This document shows positions 8,408 through 15,838 of a stretch of 64,000 nt of DNA, in pieces. A program made the translations under genes and the position numbers. Position 1 is the stretch's first letter. Every line of letters starts with the position of its first letter. The stretch spans positions 50,772 through 114,771 of the forward strand of contig JAUXRX010000034.1 in the NCBI GenBank assembly GCA_030681645.1. The letters are read 5' to 3'. This stretch comes from Archangium sp. (GTDB taxonomy: Bacteria; Myxococcota; Myxococcia; Myxococcales; Myxococcaceae). The notes beneath the pieces were generated by a model, which was not told the origin of the DNA, made no database searches, and worked only from the letters and a program-made list of their open reading frames with translations.

Positions 8408-9106
8408 TCAATCCCCACACCCCTCACGCTCTGCCTGAGTGCACCTGATCCGCACATGAAAATGATCATCATGCGGCGGCGCATCAGACGGCTGGTGCAA
8501 CAACCGCTCAGCCGCAGCGAGCACCTTCGGCGACGACCTGCTCTTCCGCCCCTGTGCCAACAACGCGTCCTTCAACGCGCTGCTCACGAAGATCCACTTG
8601 AGCTCGATCGCCTCGTCACTCACCAGCGCCGCCACCAGCGCCCAGTTCCGCGCCACGTCGAACTTCAACTTCCCATCCTCCGACTTCAGCGCGCCATCGA
8701 ACCGCTCGAGATCCTCCAACGCCACCGGCCCCTGCGCATCGAGCGCGTAGAACGCGAGGTCTCCATCGCGCCCCGCCTGGTGACTATGGGAATACGGGGC
8801 CAGGGAACCACCCCGCGCGCGGCCCAGGTTCCCCACGCCCAACGCGGGTGAATCGGGCACTGCCTTCTGCACCTCCCGCCCTGCCCGCTCGAGCGCCGCG
8901 ATCAACCTCGGCGTGGCCCACGACAGGCACCTCGCCCGATGACGCTTCGGCAACACGCGCACGGCCGTCGTCTCGGTGAGCCTCACCGCGCCCTCGACGC
9001 GGCCCTTCGCAGGACGTCCGACCGAGGCCGGAGTGCCCTTCGACGGCCGCTCCTCGCAGAAGGTCGGCTCAGCCCCCAGCACCAGCATCAGCACGGCGAA
9101 CACCAT
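8408..9106 (-). CDS. MepA-like penicillin-insensitive murein endopeptidase
   Basis: 232 aa from the ATG at 9106; upstream codons in the same frame overlap yebC and are not credible. A short hydrophobic N-terminus (MVFAVLMLVLGA) suggests export. The LAS-metallopeptidase signature is intact: HSHQAGRDGD gives His109 and Asp116, and the closing DDHFHVRI gives His215 and His217 as the HxH pair. Family members cut D-Ala-mDAP cross-links in peptidoglycan in the periplasm. It is divergent from yebC with only 39 bp between the two start codons. Confidence in the family is good; the exact bond cleaved is inference. Confidence 0.85.
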   Translation of the reverse strand: MVFAVLMLVLGAEPTFCEERPSKGTPASVGRPAKGRVEGAVRLTETTAVRVLPKRHRARCLSWATPRLIAALERAGREVQKAVPDSPALGVGNLGRARGGSLAPYSHSHQAGRDGDLAFYALDAQGPVALEDLERFDGALKSEDGKLKFDVARNWALVAALVSDEAIELKWIFVSSALKDALLAQGRKSRSSPKVLAAAERLLHQPSDAPPHDDHFHVRIRCTQAEREGCGD

Positions 9107-9145
9107 GGATGCCGAGTCTGTCACCTCTGGGGTAAGGAGCGCCCC

Positions 9146-9868
9146 ATGGGACGCATCTTCGAGACCCGCAAGCACACGATGTTCGCGCGCTGGAACAAGA
9201 TGGCGAAGGCCTTCACGCGCGTGTCGAAGGACATCACCATCGCCGTGAAGGCCGGGGGCACCGACCCGAACACCAACCCGGCCCTGCGCCGCGCCATTCA
9301 GAACGGCCGCGCAGCGAACATGCCGAAAGAGAAGGTCGACGCCGCCATCAAGCGCGCGGCCGGCGAGGATCAGAAGGACTACGAGCTGCACACCTACGAG
9401 GGCTACGCGCCGCACGGCGTGCCCGTGATCGTCGAGACCGCGACCGACAACGTGGTGCGCACCGTCGCCAACGTGCGGGTGAACTTCAAGAACTGGGGCG
9501 GCAACATGGGCGCCGCCGGCAGCGTCGCCTTCATGTTCAAACGCATGGGCGTCTTCCGCCTCGACCCCGCGGGGATCGACCATGACGCCCTCGAGCTCGA
9601 CCTGATCGACCACGGCCTGCAGGAGCTCGGCGAAGGCACGGGCGAGAAGGGCGAGAAGCAGCTGATCATCCGCTGCGACTTCACCGACTTCGGAAAGCTC
9701 CAGTCGGCGATCGAAGCGCGCAAACTCGCCGTCATCTCGGCCGAGTCCGAGTACGTCGCGAACACGCCGGTCGAGCTGCCCGAAGACCAGGCCGCCGAGG
9801 TTCTCAAGATGGTCGACGCCCTCGAGCAGGACGACGACGTGCAACGGGTCTTCCACGCGCTGGCCTGA
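9146..9868 (+). CDS. yebC: YebC/PmpR/TACO1-family protein
   Basis: 240 aa, starting at the ATG at 9146 with an AAGGAG RBS at 9134-9139. The N-terminus (RIFETRKHTMFARWNKMAKA) and the signature NPALRRAIQNGRAANMPKEK are typical of the YebC family, as is the GYAPHGVPVIVETATDN block and the KWNxGG-like NWGGNMGAAGSVAFMFKR. Members act as transcription regulators (PmpR) or as translation factors easing polyproline stalls. Full family length, nothing missing. It lies 3 bp ahead of the truncated PLP-enzyme gene. Confidence 0.95.
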   Translation: MGRIFETRKHTMFARWNKMAKAFTRVSKDITIAVKAGGTDPNTNPALRRAIQNGRAANMPKEKVDAAIKRAAGEDQKDYELHTYEGYAPHGVPVIVETATDNVVRTVANVRVNFKNWGGNMGAAGSVAFMFKRMGVFRLDPAGIDHDALELDLIDHGLQELGEGTGEKGEKQLIIRCDFTDFGKLQSAIEARKLAVISAESEYVANTPVELPEDQAAEVLKMVDALEQDDDVQRVFHALA

Positions 9869-9871
9869 GCG

Positions 9872-10225
9872 ATGACGCCCGGGCCGCAGACCCTGTTCGA
9901 CCTGATCGGCAACACGCCGCTGGTGAAGGTGACACGCCTCGACACGGGCCCCTGTGAGCTCTTCCTCAAGCTCGAGAGCCAGAACCCCGGCGGGTCGATC
10001 AAAGACCGCATCGGCCGCTCGATGATCCAGGCCGCTGAAGAGGCGGGCCACGTGGGCGCGCACCAGAAGAAGCTGGTCGAGGCGACGGCCGGGAACACGG
10101 GCCTGGGCCTCGCGCTGGTGGCCTCGCTCAAGGGCTACGAGCTGACCCTCGTCATCCCCGACAAGATGAGCCAGGAGAAGGTGACGCACCTGCGCGCCAG
10201 TTGCGGTGATCAGCTGCCAGAGTAA
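9872..10225 (+). pseudogene. Truncated cystathionine beta-synthase / cysteine synthase
   Basis: Encodes 117 aa that match the N-terminus of fold-type II PLP enzymes: LFDLIGNTPLVKVTRLDTG, the PLP lysine Lys44 in NPGGSIKDRIGRSM, and the phosphate or substrate loop EATAGNTGLGLA. The similarity runs through VIPDKMSQEKVTHLRA and then stops abruptly, followed by SCGDQLPE and TAA. Family members are over 300 aa, so about two thirds (the glycine-rich PLP phosphate loop and C-terminal half) is missing. It is very unlikely to be active. The break lies next to the LtaS-like gene, which suggests a deletion or rearrangement joined the two. Confidence 0.8.
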
Positions 10226-12379
10226 GTGGGGGGCGTGTTCTCACCCGCCGTCCGAAGAGGCATCGGCTCAGCGCTGACGACGCTGGGCTTGCTGGCGCTC
10301 GCGTTGTTGCCCTCCCGGTTGGCGGTGGCCATGCGGGTGCGCGGGGGGACCTTCTTCGAGCGCGTGACCCGGGCGATCGCCGGCACCACCCTCGACCTCT
10401 CGACCGTGCTGGTGCCCCTGGTGGTGCTGCTGGCGCTGGTGGTGCTCTTCGCCGCGCTGGTGCCGCGGCGAAGGACCCTGTGGCAGCACCTGGGCGCGCC
10501 GCTCTTCGTGCTCCCCTGGTGCTTCGTGCTCTACGTGCTCACGGTGCTGCAGCAGGAAGTGAAGGCCGAGCGCGGTGCCTTCTCCACCATGCAGGAGATC
10601 ACCGCGGGCGCGGTGCAGACCTCGTTCGTCGAGGGCACGCTGGGGTTCTTCCGGTACGAGCGCATCTGGATCCCCGCGGTCGCGTGCGGCGTGGTCGCCT
10701 TCTTGTTGTTGGTGATCCGGCTGCGCGCGGCGAGACGCGAAGAGGACCTGCCGTGGCGCGGCTGGGCGACGGGCTTCGGGGCCGTGCTGGCGCTGAGCCT
10801 GGTCCTGGTGCCGGGCGCGGTGCTGGCGCAGTCGAAGCTCTCAGCGCGCCTGGGCCGCGCGGCGCTGGGAGATCCGCTCACCAGCATGATCGAGACGACG
10901 ATGGACCTCGTCGAGCACCGGGTGCCCCTGAAGCCCAGTGAGCTGTTGCAGCAGCTCGAGGTGACGCCGGCCGAGGCCGCGATCGGCGCATCACGATTGG
11001 GCTGGCCTGCGCTTCGGAGTGACGGCCCGTGCTTCCCTCACCCGCACGCACGTCCGATGGAAGGCGAACCCGCGTCCGCCGGAGCAGAGCTCCTCGCCGC
11101 GTTCGAGCGGGTGTCCGAAGCGCTCTTCGACCCCGCCGACGAGAAGATCGCGGTCTTCCAGTTCTCCCTCGAGAGCTTCCGGGCCGACGACCTGCACGCG
11201 CTCAACCCCGCCGCGCCGGAAGGCCTCGACCCCTTCGTCAACGGGCTCTACGCGACCGCGCTGGGGAGCCGGAAGATGTTCCAGGCAGGAGTGCGCAGCG
11301 CGCAGGGCGTGGCGGCGATGACCTGCGGCGTGGGTACGTTGCCGTACAACCTGAGCATCATCCGCGACCTCGACGCGTTTCCGCTGCGGTGCGCGCCGGA
11401 TCTCCTGAAGGAAGCGGGCTTTCACGGCACGTTCTTCTACGGCTCCGACCCCGGCTACGACGAGATGGCGCGCTTCCTCGCCGCGCACGGCGTGACCGAG
11501 GTGGTCTCGCAGGACGAGCTGCCGGAGAACCTGCCGAAGGGCGCCTGGTCGGGACTGACGGACTTCGTGGTGTTCGACGAGGCCGCGAAGCGGGTGGCGA
11601 AGGGGCTGGGTGACGCGCCGCAGTTCGCGCTGGTGATGTCGCTGTCGAACCACTCGCCGTACACGCCGCCCGAGGACCTCCCGCCCCCGGTGCTCGCGCG
11701 CATGGAGCTCGCCCTCAAGACCTCGCCCCACCGCGCCTCGATGGATGATCGACGCAGGCTGCTCACGCACTCGTACACCGACGCCGCGGTGGAGCGCTTC
11801 TTCGGCCAGCTCGATGCGCTCGGCATCGCGGAGCGGTCGATCGTGGTGCTGATGGCGGATCACTCGACGGGCGAGGACTACGTCTGGGGCCCCGACTCGA
11901 TCGAGCACGAGACAGACGCGGCGAAGGCGCAGGTGCCGTTCCTGGTGGTGATCCCCCCTGCGTTCCTCGCGCGCGTGAAGGACCGGCCCGCCCTCGAGTC
12001 GGCGATGAGAGCCGCGCAAGAACAGCTGAACGCGACGCCGCTCTCGCAGAACGACGTGCCGGCCCTGCTGCTCGCATTGCTCAAGTTCCACCCCGGGCTC
12101 CGGGCCCTCCCACCCGCGTCGCGATGGCACACGCTGGGTGGCCAGGTGACGAGCCCGTGGTTCAAGCCCGGCGGAGCGCCGGAGTCGTTCCTGCTCGGCA
12201 TCAACGGCGTCGATGAGCTCTACGTGCTCGACCGGAACGGCAAGCGCGTGGGCGCCTACGAAGACGCGGTGTTCCTGCGCACGCGCAGCGAGCGATCGCA
12301 GGTGACGCCGCGGCTCATTCCGGTCGCCGCCACGCTGGTGCAGACGTTGCGCTCGCCAGTGCAGTGTCCCTCACCTTGA
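10226..12379 (+). CDS. LtaS-like membrane sulfatase-fold phosphotransferase
   Basis: 717 aa. Five hydrophobic helices occupy residues ~15-200. A periplasmic alkaline-phosphatase/sulfatase-fold domain follows: FQFSLESFRADD with metal ligand Glu316, a nucleophile region at FQAGVRSAQGVAAM, NHSPYTPPE, and LMADHSTGED with Asp and His ligands near residue 550. The layout is that of lipoteichoic-acid synthase and OpgB/MdoB-type phosphoglycerol transferases. The nucleophile position, by my alignment, is Ser358 rather than the usual Thr. The GTG at 10226 abuts the stop of the truncated PLP-enzyme gene, and a start at the GTG at 10235 is also possible. The acceptor (a membrane glycan or lipid) is unknown. 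Confidence 0.8.
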   Translation: MGGVFSPAVRRGIGSALTTLGLLALALLPSRLAVAMRVRGGTFFERVTRAIAGTTLDLSTVLVPLVVLLALVVLFAALVPRRRTLWQHLGAPLFVLPWCFVLYVLTVLQQEVKAERGAFSTMQEITAGAVQTSFVEGTLGFFRYERIWIPAVACGVVAFLLLVIRLRAARREEDLPWRGWATGFGAVLALSLVLVPGAVLAQSKLSARLGRAALGDPLTSMIETTMDLVEHRVPLKPSELLQQLEVTPAEAAIGASRLGWPALRSDGPCFPHPHARPMEGEPASAGAELLAAFERVSEALFDPADEKIAVFQFSLESFRADDLHALNPAAPEGLDPFVNGLYATALGSRKMFQAGVRSAQGVAAMTCGVGTLPYNLSIIRDLDAFPLRCAPDLLKEAGFHGTFFYGSDPGYDEMARFLAAHGVTEVVSQDELPENLPKGAWSGLTDFVVFDEAAKRVAKGLGDAPQFALVMSLSNHSPYTPPEDLPPPVLARMELALKTSPHRASMDDRRRLLTHSYTDAAVERFFGQLDALGIAERSIVVLMADHSTGEDYVWGPDSIEHETDAAKAQVPFLVVIPPAFLARVKDRPALESAMRAAQEQLNATPLSQNDVPALLLALLKFHPGLRALPPASRWHTLGGQVTSPWFKPGGAPESFLLGINGVDELYVLDRNGKRVGAYEDAVFLRTRSERSQVTPRLIPVAATLVQTLRSPVQCPSP

Positions 12380-12470
12380 TGGCCGGGTGCTTCATCTTGA
12401 TGGCATCCGCGGGGACAACCACGCATTCGCGCTCGCTGACGCGTGGCCCCCCCCGTGCAACCGGGAGCGC

Positions 12471-14012
12471 GTGCTCAAACGTGTGAACGACGTGCCCTCG
12501 TGCTGGTTCCTGCCCTTCCTGCTGCTGAGCTCGCTGAGTTGCGCCCCGGCGCCGGCCGCGACGGCCACCACGCAGGGACCCAGCGCGGGCGAGGCGCTCA
12601 CCACGTTCCTGGTGGAGGCCCACGCGGGCCGCTTCGACGTCGCGGCCTCGTCGCTGACCCTCGACTTCGTCCCCGAGGCCCAGCGCGCCACGGAAGGCCC
12701 GCGCCTGGCGCGCCGCCTCATGTTCCTGCTCGATCGCCACCTGGTGGTCGAGGCTGCGCCGCCCGCGGCCGCCGAGGCCGCCGTCGTCACCGTGGGAGCG
12801 CTGCCCCTGGGCCGCTTCAAGATCCCCGTGGAGCTGGTGTCGTTTCCGCGCGCGGGCCAGCCGGCCTGGTCGTTCAGCGCGCGCACCGTGCGCTCCATCG
12901 ACGCGCTCTTCGCCGAGCACGGTTCGCCCCTGTGGGAAGTGCTGCCGCAGTTCCTGGTGAGCCGCACCCTGTGGGTGCTGGGGGCCTGGCAATGGCTGGG
13001 CTTGATCCTGCTGATGGCGTTGGCCTGGGGCCTGGCGCGGCTGGTGCTCGCCGGCCTCACGCCCCTGCTCGCGCGGATCTCGCGCCTCACCACGACCACC
13101 CTCGATGATCAGCTCGTGGTGCAGCTGGGCCGCCCGGCCCGCGCGCTCTTCTTCCTGCTGGGCATGGCGCTGGGCACGCGCGCGCTCGTCTTCCCCCTGG
13201 CGGCGCAGTCGCTGGCCGACGCGATGACGCGCTCGGCGGTGGTGGCGGCACTGGCGTGGGCGCTGCTGGTGGTCAGCCGGGTCGTGGCCGGCTCTCTCCA
13301 GGCAGGCGCCTCGCGCGATCGCGACGCGAACTCGGCGGGCGCGGTGAAGACCCGGGTGTCGGTGCTGCACCGGCTGACCGACGCGGTGGTGCTGGTGGTG
13401 GGCGTGGCGTTGATCCTCCTTCAGTTCCCCGGGGTGCGGTCCATCGGCATGTCGGTGCTCGCCTCGGCCGGCGTGGTGGGTGTGGTCATCGGCCTCGCGG
13501 CGCAGCGCACCATCTCCAACCTCCTCGCGGGGATTCAGATCAGCATCACCCAGCCCATCCGCCTCGGCGACACGGTGGTCATCGACAAGCAGTTCGGCGT
13601 GGTCGAGGAGATCCACCTCACCTTCGTGGTGATCAAGGCGTGGGACCTGCGCCGGGTGGTGGTGCCGGTGGGCACGCTGCTCGACAAGCCGTTCGAGAAC
13701 TGGTCGCGCTTGTCCACCGAGCTGCTCGGCACCGTCGAGCTGTACGCGGACTGCAGCGTCGACGTGGAAGCAGCGCGCGCCGAGCTCCTCCGCCTGGCTG
13801 AGGGCTCACGGGGGAAGCTGTGGGACGGGAAGAAGCAGGCGCTCCAGGTGACCGACATGTCCGAGCGCAGCGTGACCCTGCGTGCGCTGGTCAGCGCCGA
13901 AGACGCGGACCGGCTCTGGGACCTGCGCTGCCTGGTGCGCGAGCACATGGTGGCGTGGCTCCACCAGCAGCCGGGCGCGCTGCCCCGCGTGCGCACCGAG
14001 GCGACCGCCTGA
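12471..14012 (+). CDS. MscS-family mechanosensitive channel with lipoprotein-type N-terminus
   Basis: 513 aa from the GTG at 12471, chosen because it gives a signal peptide with lipobox (LLLSSLSC); an ATG at 12387 would add 28 polar residues. A soluble ~100-residue domain comes first (residues ~35-150), then about five membrane helices, then the MscS pore and beta-domain signature IGLAAQRTISNLLAGIQISI followed by RLGDTVVIDKQFGVVEEI. Such channels release solutes on membrane tension. The lipidated periplasmic-type extension is unusual for the family. The C-terminal vestibule is present (SERSVTLRALVSAEDADRLW). Confidence 0.85.
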   Translation: MLKRVNDVPSCWFLPFLLLSSLSCAPAPAATATTQGPSAGEALTTFLVEAHAGRFDVAASSLTLDFVPEAQRATEGPRLARRLMFLLDRHLVVEAAPPAAAEAAVVTVGALPLGRFKIPVELVSFPRAGQPAWSFSARTVRSIDALFAEHGSPLWEVLPQFLVSRTLWVLGAWQWLGLILLMALAWGLARLVLAGLTPLLARISRLTTTTLDDQLVVQLGRPARALFFLLGMALGTRALVFPLAAQSLADAMTRSAVVAALAWALLVVSRVVAGSLQAGASRDRDANSAGAVKTRVSVLHRLTDAVVLVVGVALILLQFPGVRSIGMSVLASAGVVGVVIGLAAQRTISNLLAGIQISITQPIRLGDTVVIDKQFGVVEEIHLTFVVIKAWDLRRVVVPVGTLLDKPFENWSRLSTELLGTVELYADCSVDVEAARAELLRLAEGSRGKLWDGKKQALQVTDMSERSVTLRALVSAEDADRLWDLRCLVREHMVAWLHQQPGALPRVRTEATA

Positions 14013-14139
14013 CCTCTCTCCCTTCCCTGCGCAACGGTGCGATCAGACGCTGAAGTTCGGCGAAGGCGCCTGACCTCGAGTGGGCTTGCGGTGCACGGCG
14101 CGGGGGCTCACACTCCCGAAGGCCGCGCTCGGGGGAACC

Positions 14140-15795
14140 ATGCACCGCTACCACGCAGTCGTCTGCTGCCTCGTCGTCGGCCTGTCTTCCTGCCGCTGCA
14201 ATCCGCCTCTCGGCGGTCGCGCTGCCCTCAGCCCCGACGAAGCCGGAAAGGCCTGCGCCGTGCTCCAGGCGTGTTTCCCGGCCGAGTGGCGCGGGGGCCT
14301 TTTCGGATCAGACCTCTCATCCTGCAGCACGGGCACAGGCACCTGGCTCCCCACGTCGCCCGGGGCGCTGATGGGCAAAGGGGCGCTCTCCACCGGCCTC
14401 GAGGGTCCGCTCCTCGACATCTACCGCTGCGTACTGGGCGCTGGCGGCGACTGTACGAAGGCCGGCGCCTGCTGGGCGCGCACCGGCCAACCTGGGAGTT
14501 GTTCGCCCGCCTCGTCGCTGCAGCAGGGGACCTGCAGCGACGCCGAGGTCCTCTCGGGCTGCACCGCGGACGGCCTCGCGTTCTCGGTCGACTGCCGGAG
14601 TTATGGCGGTGGCTGCCACAGTGACTCGGTCTTCTTCGCGCGCGTGAGCCTGTGCGACCTGGGCGCCTGCCCGGCGAAGACCCAGTGCCGCGGCGCTGAG
14701 GCTGAGCTTTGCGTGGGTGAAGGGCTCTTCCTGGGTGACTGCAGCACCGCGGGCCAGTCGTGCATGTTCGACGAAGATGGCGGCGCCCGCTGCGACACCA
14801 CGCAAACCTGCGACGCAGGAACCCGCACCTGCGAGGGCACCGTGGCGGTCGACTGCGTCCAGGGTCAGCCCATTCGCGCTGACTGCGCACGCAACGCCAG
14901 CCTGAAGCGCTGCGAGGCAGGGCGGTGCGTCGAGACCGGCAACGAATGCACCGTGTCGGCCGACAGGGCGAGCTGCGACGGCGCCACCGTCAGGTATTGC
15001 CAGGACGGCTTCCGACGCGAGCTCGACTGCGCAGCGTTGGGTTTCGCGAGCTGCCGGGCAGGCGCCTGCTCGAGCTGCGAGGCCGACGCGGGCTCATCCT
15101 GCGGCTGCACCCGCACCTCGTGCGCTTTCGCGGGGAGGAACTGTGGCTCAATCTCCGACGGCTGCGGGGGCATGCTCGACTGCGGTACCTGCCCCTCACC
15201 GCAGATTTGTGGAGGCCGTGGGCAAGCCAACATCTGCGCTCAGCCCTGCACGCCCACCACCTGCGCGGCCCAGGGAAAGACGTGCGGCACCATCTCGAAC
15301 GGCTGCGGTGGCACCCTCGCTTGCGGCGCCTGCACGCTCCCGGCGACCTGCGGCGGCGGCGGGACACCGAACACCTGTGGCACCGGTTGCACGCCCACCA
15401 CCTGCTCGGCCCTGGGGAAGGACTGTGGGACCGTCGCGAACGGCTGCGGAGGGACCCTCTCGTGCGGCACGTGCGCGGGTCCACAGACGTGCGGCGGCGG
15501 CGGCACCGCCAACGTCTGCGGCTCCTGTACGGCAGCGACCTGCGCCGGTCAGGGCTGGGACTGCGGTACCGGACCCAACGGCTGTGGAGGCCTCCTTTCG
15601 TGCGGCTCGACCTGCACCGGCAACCGCTTCTGCGGGGGCGGCGGGCAGAATCTGTGTGGTCGAAACGCCTGCACGCCCACCACCTGTGCGGCACAAGGCA
15701 AGGACTGTGGCGTGATCTCAGACGGCTGCTCGACGGCGCTCGACTGCGGTTCGTGCACGTCGCCGCAGACCTGCGTGGCGAACGTGTGCCAATAG
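14140..15795 (+). CDS. Cys-rich repeat lipoprotein
   Basis: 551 aa from the ATG at 14140, which gives a signal peptide with lipobox VGLSSC. Residues ~30-320 are Cys-rich without an obvious repeat. From about residue 325 there are five tandem units of ~42-48 residues of the form CTPTTCAAQGKxCGxISNGC-GGTL-xCGxC-xxPxTCGGGG, the last one ending at the stop. Each unit has seven or eight cysteines at fixed spacing, implying disulfide-rich modules on the cell surface. This repeat type is familiar from myxobacterial exported proteins; function is unknown. Ends in TAG, converging on glgP. Confidence 0.8.
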   Translation: MHRYHAVVCCLVVGLSSCRCNPPLGGRAALSPDEAGKACAVLQACFPAEWRGGLFGSDLSSCSTGTGTWLPTSPGALMGKGALSTGLEGPLLDIYRCVLGAGGDCTKAGACWARTGQPGSCSPASSLQQGTCSDAEVLSGCTADGLAFSVDCRSYGGGCHSDSVFFARVSLCDLGACPAKTQCRGAEAELCVGEGLFLGDCSTAGQSCMFDEDGGARCDTTQTCDAGTRTCEGTVAVDCVQGQPIRADCARNASLKRCEAGRCVETGNECTVSADRASCDGATVRYCQDGFRRELDCAALGFASCRAGACSSCEADAGSSCGCTRTSCAFAGRNCGSISDGCGGMLDCGTCPSPQICGGRGQANICAQPCTPTTCAAQGKTCGTISNGCGGTLACGACTLPATCGGGGTPNTCGTGCTPTTCSALGKDCGTVANGCGGTLSCGTCAGPQTCGGGGTANVCGSCTAATCAGQGWDCGTGPNGCGGLLSCGSTCTGNRFCGGGGQNLCGRNACTPTTCAAQGKDCGVISDGCSTALDCGSCTSPQTCVANVCQ

Positions 15796-15838
15796 GCAGC
15801 AGCCCGGTGGGCGTCTGGCCTCGTCGGCTTCGGGTGGC

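Noticed and set aside
8408..10189. 593-codon minus frame extending over yebC
   Set aside because: Only the last 232 codons (from 9106) form a MepA-like protein. The rest overlaps yebC.
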